From assembly GCA_028753945.1 (NCBI GenBank), contig JAPNXP010000007.1, positions 806,001-870,000 of the forward strand: a DNA stretch of 64,000 bases. The letters are read 5' to 3'. The DNA is from Hexactinellida sp. DTS-2022 (Eukaryota > Porifera > Hexactinellida). Of the stretch, positions 22,401 through 27,804 are shown piece after piece. The notes below the pieces were generated by a model. It saw only the letters and a program-made list of their open reading frames with translations, did not search any database and was not told where the DNA came from. The number at the start of each line of letters is the position of its first letter. The first letter of the stretch is position 1. The position numbers were made by a program, and so were the translations under genes.

Positions 22401-25311
22401 ATATAAATACATACTGCTTTATAAACTTGGTTAAACTAACCCAGATACGTTATAACTGAGTCCAGGGTTTTATCCAGGAGCGCGCCATACGCCTAAAGGC
22501 GTATAAATTTGGAATTGTTTGCGTTTATGAGCGCAAAACTGCCGAAAGTCCCCATAGAGGAATACAAAACTACCTTTTAGGCGTCAAAAAATCATACTCT
22601 AGTGACCTTAGGACAGTTAGGAGTGTTCAATTCTACTCCTGTATAATACCTGCTGAGTTCTACATATACTATACGTATTATATTATGAAATTACTTATAT
22701 AGAGCTCAGCTCTAGTAGAGTTCAGTTTTTCAGTATGTGTATTCAGGCACTGAGAAAGGTCAGTTTTTCTCCAGAGTTTTAAATTGACCTTTAGAAAGTA
22801 AGCCTGGGCTTTTAGTATGGGAAAAAATCTGAACTCTACAAAGCTCAGCTCTATATAAGGATTCTCTAATATTATCTATAGACCAATTGGAGTGCCCTAG
22901 AGAGCGTTGGAGACCAGTCTACCTACGTAGTAGAAATACAAACTTATTTGCATAGAACTATTCCAGCTGTGAGAGATGCGCTCTCTTGTAGTAAAAAGTT
23001 CTTCAACCATTTCTGTCATAAATTCGCTGCTGAATTTATTCCCAGTCTAATCAGTAATACGCAGAAGTGTAAGCCTATATCTGCTATAGCAGTGGAACAG
23101 GTGAGATTACTATTTGTACAGTATTTAATGGATATATGTAGTGATAATGGTGGGGACATGGGATTTTTGGCCAAATTATCACTAAATCCAATATATCATC
23201 GCCATAGTTAACGTTATTTGACTCATTTTAATTAATTAATACTAGCGAATCATTGTTGAAAAGAACAAATTAATAAGCGTTACGTAAGTCGCTTGAACGG
23301 CTTTGAATTTATTTGTGAAACACTAATGATTATACAGTGGTGTTCGCGGAATAGTAAGTGGTTGTTAATAAGCGAACTTGCTATTAGAGGAACAGAATTA
23401 ACATTAAATGCTCGCTTGGGGATTGAAAATAACTTGCTAATAAAGCAATATATACGTATATTGCTATTACATCACTATACACTATTCCTCTGAAACTTGA
23501 ATGGATAAATTATTGCAATTCGTGAGATTTTTGTGATTAACTTATTAATTAAGACTATTTTATAATTTCAGATTTTTCGTAAGAACTTTTGATCTTTCAA
23601 TAAACAACTATGTACCAATTTATATATATTTATGTACTATATTTTTAGTATTTTACCAATTTGAACTCCAAATTAGTTAATGATAGATGCTCTGACACTC
23701 AAAACAACTTTGTTAGAAATGCCATCGTTTGGATTGCAAGTGAAGAAAGCACCAGCTAGGTATGTTACGCATAATCATAAGTTTGTAAATTTGAGATTAT
23801 TATTGGGCTTTTTTACTTACTTATTTATCGGCCAACATCTTTTCTAACGTAATTTTCAGGACTGGCAAGGTCATATTTTAACAGCAAAATTTACATTAGC
23901 AAAGCCGGGTTTTTCCATTGAAAAAGTTTCGGCCGAATTATATATAAGTAAGCCCTTGAAAATAAACAAAAAACATTGAGTTACAAAGCTCTTTTAAATC
24001 AATTACAGTCGACTCCGCTTACAGAGCCACCTCGGGACCAGGTTGTTTTGACCCGATTAAGCGGAGAAACCGATTAACCGAAAATGTTGTAAGCCAAAAC
24101 TTAATTCTGTCCAATAAATCCTGTGAAATTTTGACCCGATTAAGCGGAGAAACCGATTAACCGGTGGCTCTATTAAGCGGAGTTGACTGTACACTAAATG
24201 CCGGATATAAGAACATTCTACTGGAAAACGGTTGTCATATACCCTATATAATTTATGTCGGTTACAAGAACATTATATTCAGTTCCCGACGATGTTCTTA
24301 TAACCGGCATCCCCTTGACTACTCTATTATACTCCAGCTATCAGTTATTACTCTATTATACTTCAGCTATCAGTTATTACTCTATTATACTTCAGCTATC
24401 AATCTATCATAACGAAAGGGTTTACACGAATAGACCGCATTCTGAAGGTAACTATGACGCCACACGAGAATAGCGAGTTGTTCATAGAAGAATATTTGAA
24501 GCTAGTGGAGGAGAGGGAACAGGCAGAGTTCCAGAAAATTCTAGAAATGAAGGTAGGATTCTGTTCCATATAAATACAGGTTTTGCAAAGTATTTTATAT
24601 AATCTGGACACTTGTGTATCGAGTGATGCGTACGTAGGGCATTAAGTCTTTAACATACTTAACAATAAGATAAAAGTATTTTAGTTGTCACCTACTCACT
24701 TAAACCAAATACTAACTGAGTTCTGCTGATAGTTTTCTAGACTAGAGTATACGTACTAACCGAATTAAAAGAAATACATTTTATTTAGTTGGGAATAGAA
24801 ATTGGTACGTCTTATCCGAGTACATACTTATTAACCGAATCATTTATAATGGATCAGATAGGAGGAAAAATCGGTTATGAGAGAACAGTACGTATTATCC
24901 GAGAGTCCGTACTAAATATATTGCTCTAATAGCAAGTTATTTTCAGTCCCCAGCGAGCATTTAATGATAATTCTGTAGTCCAAGTTCGCCTATTAGCAAC
25001 CAAATTTCGTGCAAAATGCTACTTGCTACTACGCCACTGTAATCGCAGGGTTGATAAAAATCATGATTCAAATTTTTTTAGTTTTTTATTTAAATCATGG
25101 TTTTTATTAATAAAATTCATTGATTTAAATAAATCAACCCTGACTGTAAGTCACTGTATTGTAGGGACTGAAGAGAGCCGAGCAGAACGCACTAATGGAG
25201 CTGTACAAGGTTCGCATGAGTGTACAGGTAAATGTGAGGGGAGATTCTTCTCCGCAGACACAGGAGAGCAAACTGAAGAAATTAGAGAAAATGGTAAAGC
25301 GACCTTTCTAA
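1440..25311 (+). CDS. VPS53: VPS53, subunit of GARP/EARP tethering complexes (5' part outside window)
   Basis: Exons found by translation with matching phases: 1440-1512, 4378-4520, 7253-7379, 7933-8085, 9499-9671, 11957-12092, 14472-14554, 14694-14772, 22882-23100, 23677-23759, 24396-24552, 25165-25311 (TAA at 25309-25311). All junctions have AG acceptors and GT donors. The product follows animal VPS53 in order: [121 protein letters not shown], and the C-terminal [11 protein letters not shown]. About 520 residues are present, so roughly the first third is missing. VPS53 tethers endosome-derived vesicles at the trans-Golgi network. Introns 1-11 are full of MITEs; intron 8 (14773-22881) holds the PLOD gene on the same strand. 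The upstream exon was searched for in 1-1439 and not found. Confidence 0.93.
1520..1641. mobile_element. PG-A' MITE (right part)
   Basis: Ends CGTATTAACGAGAGTCTTAG, the CTCTCGTTAATACG variant of the PG-A terminus. It starts a few bases after the VPS53 donor at 1513. Confidence 0.6.
1655..1794. mobile_element. PG-C MITE
   Basis: CAGTGGTGTTAGCCTAATA left end and CGCGAACACCACTG right end. No gene is seen in 1795-4377; the DNA there is AT-rich with the two elements listed next. Confidence 0.85.
2493..2658. mobile_element. PG-A MITE
   Basis: AGAACCTCGTTAGTACGAAC left and GTTCGTACTAACGAGGTTCT right ends, with both internal echoes of the terminal motif. Confidence 0.85.
3857..3983. mobile_element. 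MU-E MITE (deleted copy)
   Basis: Starts GAGCATCCTTATATGTAGAC and ends with its complement, flanked by TTCAGATAA and TTCAGGATA, a near-match 9-bp duplication. Confidence 0.75.
4562..4746. mobile_element. PG-B MITE (full length)
   Basis: Both CAGTCGACTCCGCTTAATAG termini plus two internal TTTCTCCGCTTAAT echoes. Confidence 0.9.
4871..5035. mobile_element. PG-J MITE
   Basis: CAGTGAACTCCCGTTATAAC start, with TTCGTTATATCCGACATG echo near the end; a decayed fragment of the same family precedes it at 4785-4870. The 5036-5378 stretch shows nothing recognisable. Confidence 0.6.
5379..5561. mobile_element. MU-E MITE (full length)
   Basis: GAGATATCTTATATGTAGAC and GAGCATCCTTATATGTAGAC termini. Perfect 9-bp duplication TTGTTTGAA at 5370-5378 and 5562-5570, the length expected for Mutator-type elements. 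5571-6151 is AT-rich without features. Confidence 0.9.
6152..6337. mobile_element. hAT MITE, family H
   Basis: CAGGGTTTCAACCAGGCGAG and its complement ending GGATGAAAGCCTG. Perfect 8-bp duplication CTCTACTA at 6144-6151 and 6338-6345. Interior rich in GGCGCG. Confidence 0.9.
6405..6739. mobile_element. PG-C MITE split by a PG-B MITE
   Basis: CAGTGGTGTTTGCCTAATAG at the left and GGCGAATACCACTG at the right; the halves join cleanly when the PG-B at 6499-6683 is removed. Confidence 0.85.
6499..6683. mobile_element. PG-B MITE nested in PG-C
   Basis: CAGTCAATTCCGCTTAATAG and GCGGAGTCGAATG ends inside the PG-C copy. Confidence 0.85.
6831..7229. mobile_element. PG-A MITE with amplified right terminus
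   Basis: Normal PG-A left end and core up to 6957, then eight direct copies of its own right end up to 7229. VPS53 exon 7253 starts 24 bases later. Confidence 0.85.
6958..7229 (+). repeat. Tandem array, eight 34-bp units
   Basis: The unit is TATTAACCGTGTTCGTACTA followed by ACGAGGTTCTACTG; 8 x 34 = 272 bases exactly. Copies differ only by single substitutions. Each holds a TACTAAC box. Confidence 0.95.
7711..7812. mobile_element. Diverged PG-B-like MITE
   Basis: GACTCCTCTTAATTGGGTAA at the left and AATTAAGCGAGGTATACTG at the right are altered PG-B termini. Confidence 0.55.
8544..8925. mobile_element. PG-K MITE split by MU-E
   Basis: CAGTCAGATTATTTTATTAT left, CAGACCTGACTG right. The unbroken copy at 36271-36462 serves as empty site for the MU-E insertion. 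Confidence 0.85.
8654..8836. mobile_element. MU-E MITE nested in PG-K
   Basis: GAGCATCCTTATATGTAGAC to AAGATATCTC, flanked by ATTGTTA on both sides (8647-8653 and 8837-8843). Confidence 0.85.
9147..9327. mobile_element. PG-A MITE (full length)
   Basis: CAGTAGAACCTCGTTACTC start, CAAACGAGGTTCTACTG end. A PG-B remnant (TTCCGCTTAATAGGGCCATC) follows directly. Confidence 0.9.
9716..9836. mobile_element. PG-type MITE, CAGTAGAACC / GAGTTCTATTG variant
   Basis: Starts like PG-A but ends in CGTTATAACCGAGTTCTATTG-type sequence, shared with copies near 7427 and 22302. Confidence 0.6.
10256..11300 (+). repeat. Minisatellite of 141-146 bp units inside the Helentron-like element
   Basis: GGTAAACAAGTATGC recurs at 10256, 10402 (GGTAAGCAAGTATGC), 10544, 10850, 10991, 11132 and 11273. 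Each unit also carries a TTGTTGTTGTTTACA stretch and CAACCTAGAAGTTAGCTT. Confidence 0.9.
10689..10843. mobile_element. hAT MITE inserted in the minisatellite
   Basis: Perfect 14-bp ends CAGGGGCGTGCTGG / CCAGCACGCCCCTG with perfect 8-bp duplication ATTATAGG (10681-10688, 10844-10851). GC-rich, unlike its surroundings. Confidence 0.95.
11403..11478 (+). repeat. String of four short hairpins at the element's 3' end
   Basis: GGCCGC-ATA-GCGGCC (11405-11419), GGTGC-GTA-GCACC (11430-11442), GTCGC-AAA-GCGAC (11448-11460), and GAGACC-GAA-GGGCTC (11462-11476, one mismatch). Every loop is three bases. The same string recurs near 44.2, 44.5, 45.7, 46.4, 47.1 and 55.6 kb. Confidence 0.9.
11703..11949 (+). 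repeat. Internal tandem repeat of PG-D right half
   Basis: About four units of 56-64 bases, each with CAACCGTTTTCCAGTAGAAT and GTTCTTATAACCGAC. Confidence 0.85.
12133..12505. mobile_element. MU-E MITE split by a family-F hAT MITE
   Basis: GAGCATCCTTATATG on the left resumes as CTTATATGTAGACGGTC after the insert. The end near 12500 is decayed. Confidence 0.8.
12148..12329. mobile_element. hAT MITE, family F
   Basis: CAGTGTATTATACAGCC / complement GGATAATTCCTTG, with perfect 8-bp duplication CTTATATG (12140-12147, 12330-12337). Confidence 0.93.
12541..12860. repeat. GTGAAAGT/CAATTGAAA-rich repeat, family T
   Basis: Two direct copies (about 12650-12740 and 12766-12850) of AATTGAATTTCAATTGAA followed by GGGTTTTTCTATTTATACC-like text; a third copy lies at 31655-31785. 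Confidence 0.6.
12943..13080. mobile_element. PG-C MITE (decayed right end)
   Basis: CAGTTGTGTTCCCGTAATAG start and AATAGCAAG echoes. 13081-13741 holds no recognisable feature. Confidence 0.65.
13742..13913. mobile_element. hAT MITE, family F
   Basis: AAAGGATTTATCCAGG left, GTATAATACACTG right; perfect 8-bp duplication ATTTCTGA (13734-13741, 13914-13921). A block from about 13960 to 14060 (GTGGACCCC...TTTTGAGAT) recurs near 32850-32930. 14061-14471 shows nothing else. Confidence 0.93.
16619..16700. repeat. Near-perfect 38-bp-stem hairpin
   Basis: CCCCCATCAACATTCTACCA pairs with its complement; the stem runs 16619-16656 against 16662-16700 with one extra base and a 5-base loop. Confidence 0.9.
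16851..17025. mobile_element. PG-A-related MITE in the spacer of the long inverted repeat
   Basis: CAGAAGAACAAACACCAACG left, TACTAACGAGGTTCTACTG right; same subtype as 50582-50738 and 55154-55335 (AGTAATACCCATT inside). Confidence 0.8.
18391..19034. mobile_element. Palindromic element made of AATGAGTTG repeats
   Basis: TGCAGGGCTGTATCAACTCA at the left equals the complement of the right end. The interior is dozens of GAATGAGTTG units on the + strand with a few CAACTCATT units, so it can fold on itself. 19035-19751 shows no other feature. Confidence 0.75.
19752..19838 (+). promoter_or_regulatory. Candidate PLOD promoter / 5' leader
   Basis: Two TATA-like boxes precede the PLOD start: CTTTATAAAC at 19755-19764 and GCATATAAG at 19795-19803. 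A gene nested in an intron needs its own promoter unless its message comes from the host transcript. TATA-like strings are common in AT-rich DNA, so this is weak. Confidence 0.25.
19839..22001 (+). CDS. PLOD: Procollagen-lysine 5-hydroxylase (single exon, nested in a VPS53 intron)
   Basis: 720 residues, close to the 727-738 of vertebrate PLOD1-3. A hydrophobic signal peptide (residues about 4-20) starts the protein, so this ATG is sound. The N-terminal glycosyltransferase-like region has FTDAYD at 97-102 and a GGFIGYA box near 154. The C-terminal 2-oxoglutarate/Fe(II) dioxygenase domain has H649 and D651 in RPHHD, the distal H701 in THYHEG, R711 for 2-oxoglutarate, and the family-typical C-terminus SFIDP. 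These are all the expected iron and cosubstrate ligands, so the enzyme should hydroxylate collagen lysines in the ER. Vertebrate PLOD genes have about 19 exons; this one has none and lies within VPS53 intron 8 on the same strand, suggesting a retrogene. Which PLOD paralogue it matches cannot be told. Confidence 0.95.
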   Translation: MKTNLYIFCLLLLYIHGSFYATGLKLKIVTVATEETDGLKRLLRSARVYGLDVTVTGLGLEWKGGDVAKFSGGGHKINIMKEKLSEWKDEPDTIVMFTDAYDVILTTTADKILEKFLEFECKIVFAAEPFLWPDLSLERYYPQTRLGYKYLNSGGFIGYARDVWEIVNDKPIANDEDDQLFYSVIYVDKREKYGVRLDHRSHIFQNLNGATDDVELEYKENDTVLLNKLYETYPAMVHGNGAAKIHLNNFGSYLAKSWVKDKGCLACKEDTIDNIELTTEKAPIIMLALFIERPTAFILSFFEKIRNLNYPKKSIHLYLHNSNDYHSVSVNSWIKENHKLYKSYTIKSPHAQLEEGAAKNASVEECLGKQCEYLFMVNSDVILTNRDTIQLLMQRNRSIIAPLILIPGKYWSNFWGQVAPDGFYLRSFDYFDIIHSDKRGIWNAAYIAEAILFESEALEKGINFESPEFASDMAGPEYLRKNGRFMYSDNLVEYGRLTDATNFDVNKKHPDMYMLFDNKLEWEEIYIHDNYSDNFVPNVNYSMPCPDVYNVPLVSPLYCLQLIEEMEHFGKWSTGGHKDARLDGGYENVPTVDIHMKQIDHEEHWLQIIKDYVLPIQEKIYVGYSSDGKSFMNFVVKYHPEGQKYLRPHHDSSTFTINVALNRIGIDFTGGGSNFIRYNCSVPQNPIGWLIMHPGRLTHYHEGLEIKSGVRYIMISFIDP
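22037..22061 (+). repeat. (CAA)n microsatellite in PLOD 3' UTR
   Basis: About eight CAA units lie 36 bases after the PLOD stop. Confidence 0.8.
22302..22664. mobile_element. PG-type MITE split by a family-G hAT MITE
   Basis: CAGTAGAACTCAGTTATAAC start and complementary end GTTATAACTGAGT / TTCTAC on the far side of the insert. Confidence 0.7.
22463..22652. mobile_element. hAT MITE, family G
   Basis: CAGGGTTTTATCCAGGAGCG to TATAATACCTG; flanks CTGAGTC and CTGAGTT agree at six of seven bases. Sister copy at 63202-63395. Confidence 0.8.
22687..22866. mobile_element. MU-S MITE next to a VPS53 splice acceptor
   Basis: ACTTATATAGAGCTCAGCTC and complement AGCTCTATATAAGGATTCTC, flanked by TTATATTAT and TAATATTAT (8/9). 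The VPS53 exon begins 16 bases after its end. Confidence 0.85.
23335..23480. mobile_element. PG-C MITE
   Basis: CAGTGGTGTTCGCGGAATAG start; right end partly decayed. Confidence 0.75.
24006..24189. mobile_element. PG-B MITE (full length, reverse)
   Basis: CAGTCGACTCCGCTTAC start and TTAAGCGGAGTTGACTG end. Confidence 0.9.
24198..24313. mobile_element. PG-D MITE
   Basis: GCCGGATATAAGAACATTCT to GATGTTCTTATAACCGGC. Confidence 0.8.
24332..24395 (+). repeat. 29-bp direct repeats duplicating a VPS53 3' splice site
   Basis: CTCCAG or CTTCAG followed by CTATCA occurs at 24332, 24361 and 24390, spaced 29 bases. Only the last keeps the reading frame of the exon at 24396. Confidence 0.85.
24918..25042. 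mobile_element. PG-C MITE (reverse, left end decayed)
   Basis: TAATAGCAAGTTATTTTCAG inside and CTACGCCACTG right end. Confidence 0.7.
25046..25142. mobile_element. CAGGGTTGATAAA...TCAACCCTG MITE
   Basis: Terminal CAGGGTTGAT and complement ATCAACCCTG around TTTAAATCATG palindromes; ends 22 bases before the last VPS53 exon. Confidence 0.75.
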
Positions 25312-25619
25312 TGCAATCAATCAATATGTCAAGGAATATATTATTTATATAATTATTGGTGTAATTAGTTGATATTATAAGAATCTATTAATGTTGAAGG
25401 TTAGAATTATTCAATTATTCAATTCTAAAATACCAAAACTTTTGAACTCCAGTGAACTTTTGGTAGATTATTACAACTAAAATTAAAATTATTGGCTAAT
25501 ATTTCTAATAACCATGTCATGGTTTATAATTATAATACTTCAATTAATCTACAAGTTGATAAAATGATAATACAAATGAGAAGTTTTAATAGATTACAAG
25601 AAAAGCTAAATAGAATATA

Positions 25620-25649
25620 AATAAATTCGAATAAAATATAGAAAATAAA
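25620..25649 (+). terminator. Cluster of three AATAAA poly(A) signals after VPS53
   Basis: AATAAA occurs at 25620, 25630 and 25644, about 310 bases after the VPS53 stop and just before the 3' end of the convergent NHL gene (stop side at 25687). This fits the end of the VPS53 transcript; AT-rich context lowers certainty. Confidence 0.45.
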
Positions 25650-25686
25650 TAGAGTCTAGCTAAATGAAAATTCATATATTATAAAT

Positions 25687-27279
25687 TCATAAGAAATTAT
25701 CTATTATGATCCCATCTTTGCTTGTGCCACGATATATAACCCGCTTATCCATGGTTACAGCCAGTCTCTGTACAACGCCCTGTCTCCACACTCGCAGCAT
25801 AGAAATACCATCTACATTATACACACCAATAAACCCTACATTTCCAACGAATATATCACCATTCTTTGAAACGGACAAACTTTGCGGTCGATCGAGTTCT
25901 TTAACTGGTGTTCCAATACAACCGAATTTGAACCTCAGTTCCCCTAGAGGTGTGTACACGTGGATACAAGGGTACCCTTCATGTAGAACCACAATATCAA
26001 ATGTGGGAGTAACCGCAACTTCTCTTGGGTGTAGAAATTGCCCCTCAACTTGGTCAGTTGATTTTATCTGTAATATAACTTTGTTAAGATCAGGTGAACA
26101 AACTAGAACACGGTTGTTGTTCGTGTCAGCTAAAACTATTCGATCTTTATCTGTCAATGACAAACCGTGTGGTCGCGAAAACACGTACCATTCAATCGCG
26201 GTTATTTCGGTACTACTCTTCAAGTCGATTGATACAAATCGCAATGCGTTCTTATTTGGAAATGAGATATAGTAGCCTGTACTAGCCGCTACAACACTGT
26301 GTACAGATTTCCTCGTCAAAGTTCGGCCGAGAGAACATTTGTGTGCATTTTGTGGTTGTGTAAGATCCATCAGATAAAGTGTGTTTGTTTCCCAATCCAA
26401 TACGTTAAGTTTGTTATCAGATCCCACATTAAGACCGTATGGAGACTGTATTCCCATATTAATCTTCAATGGCTCTTCATTTGGTGGTGTGTTAACCTCT
26501 ATAATTACACGGCCAAGTTGTTTCAATTGAAACTCGATATCTTTGTCAATATTAAATTTAACATCTGGGATAGCAATAACTCCGTTAGTAGAAGTTTCAT
26601 CTAAGAGAGTTGAAAAGTTTTCTCGCATTTGTTCGAGTTTTAAAGTGAGTGGGTCACCTTCTACATCGAGTAGCTCATAAGAACTAACTTCTACTTGAAT
26701 TTCTATTTTTCTCTGTTGCGTGGCTTCGTGTATCGCTTCTTCCAAACGAATTGCTTGCTTTCTGAGTGTAGTTTGCTGTCCCGCGATATCAATTAGAACC
26801 TGTGAATATATGCTCTTAACCTTCCGTAACGCTAACTCCTTTCTATCCTGTATAAGCTGAATGTATTTATCATATTGAGTCGCAATTTGCTGACAGATAA
26901 TATTATCTGCATTCCTACATCTAGCTTCTTGTTGCTCGAGTCTAGACAATTGCTGCGTTACAGCTGTAACGCGTGTCTGGCTGTCTCTGATTAGATTCCT
27001 CAGCGAAACGTTCGTAGGCGGAATTGTTATATTAAAACTACTGTCCGGACAGAAACTAGAGTCGTCCCTAATCTCCGGGAATATCCCAGTTGTCGACGCC
27101 ATGGGAGTGCTACATCGGCTCCGCCCCTCTCCAGTTTCCTCCTGAGAGGAGCCACTGTGGGTTCGGTGGGGCATACGGGCCCTGTGGGGAGAGGGACTGG
27201 AGTCACGGGACCGCTGGGGGTTCATAAAGTTACGGAAGAAACGGGGACGGTTTGAATGGGAGTTCTCATTAGGTTGCAT
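25687..27279 (-). CDS. NHL-repeat protein with coiled coil (TRIM-NHL-like, no RING or B-box)
   Basis: 530 residues, one exon. Residues 1-90 are polar and Ser/Arg/Pro-rich with no zinc ligand pattern. Residues about 91-225 are a heptad-like coiled coil rich in Q, E, R and L, as in the BBC region of TRIM proteins. Residues about 265-530 form repeated NHL-type blades; the clearest has RPHGLSLTDKDRIVLADT at 369 onward, followed by NNNRVLV. The fold is that of TRIM2/3/71-like proteins, but RING and B-boxes are absent, so ubiquitin-ligase activity is not expected. NHL propellers bind RNA or protein. Two in-frame ATGs lie near the start and the first is taken. A MITE ends 32 bases upstream of the ATG. 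Convergent with VPS53. Confidence 0.85.
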   Translation of the reverse strand: MQPNENSHSNRPRFFRNFMNPQRSRDSSPSPHRARMPHRTHSGSSQEETGEGRSRCSTPMASTTGIFPEIRDDSSFCPDSSFNITIPPTNVSLRNLIRDSQTRVTAVTQQLSRLEQQEARCRNADNIICQQIATQYDKYIQLIQDRKELALRKVKSIYSQVLIDIAGQQTTLRKQAIRLEEAIHEATQQRKIEIQVEVSSYELLDVEGDPLTLKLEQMRENFSTLLDETSTNGVIAIPDVKFNIDKDIEFQLKQLGRVIIEVNTPPNEEPLKINMGIQSPYGLNVGSDNKLNVLDWETNTLYLMDLTQPQNAHKCSLGRTLTRKSVHSVVAASTGYYISFPNKNALRFVSIDLKSSTEITAIEWYVFSRPHGLSLTDKDRIVLADTNNNRVLVCSPDLNKVILQIKSTDQVEGQFLHPREVAVTPTFDIVVLHEGYPCIHVYTPLGELRFKFGCIGTPVKELDRPQSLSVSKNGDIFVGNVGFIGVYNVDGISMLRVWRQGVVQRLAVTMDKRVIYRGTSKDGIIIDNFL

Positions 27280-27310
27280 TGAGTGCTAAGGTGTGTAATC
27301 AGAAAATTAA

Positions 27311-27490
27311 CAAATAACTTATATAGAGCTCAGCTCTAGTAGTGTTCAGTTTTTCAGTATGTGTATTCAGGCACTGAGAAAGGTCAGTTTTTCCCAGGGT
27401 TTGAAATTGACCTTTAGAATGTAAGCCTGGGGTTTTAGTATGGGAAAATATCTGAGCTCTACTAGAGCTCAGCTCTATATAAGGATTCTC
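27311..27490. mobile_element. MU-S MITE upstream of the NHL gene
   Basis: Perfect 9-bp duplication GAAAATTAA (27302-27310, 27491-27499). The element starts 32 bases upstream of the NHL gene's ATG. Confidence 0.9.
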
Positions 27491-27534
27491 GAAAATTAAA
27501 CCGCAAAGGTGGATTATGGATGTTAGAAATTACT

Positions 27535-27804
27535 CAGGGTTTATCTAGGTGTCAGCCAGGCATCGGTTGAGGTGCAAAAGTGTTTGTAGTGCGCTCCATT
27601 TAGGTGCTGGGTGTCTGGGCAAATTTTCTGACCCAGAAATTCCTGGATAAATCCTGTTTGGGTTCCGTACAAATTTGACTTTATTCAAATAATGCCGCAT
27701 CATTGAATTATACCGATTATGTATTAAGGCTATTACTTTTAGGGTGCCGGAAAATTTACCTCAATTATAAAGTGCCGGCCATGAAAATCCTAGATAAACC
27801 CCTG
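27535..27804. mobile_element. CAGGGTTTATCTAGG-type MITE (possibly composite)
   Basis: CAGGGTTTATCTAGG left and CCTAGATAAACCCCTG right; an internal CCTGGATAAATCCTG near 27650 suggests a second element inside. Confidence 0.6.

Noticed and set aside
25165-25227. Possible donor GTACAG|GTAAAT ending VPS53 exon 12 early
   Set aside because: Reading through keeps the frame to a C-terminus ([11 protein letters not shown]) that matches VPS53, so the exon continues to 25311.
25706-26272. 188-codon frame on the + strand
   Set aside because: Antisense shadow of the NHL gene.
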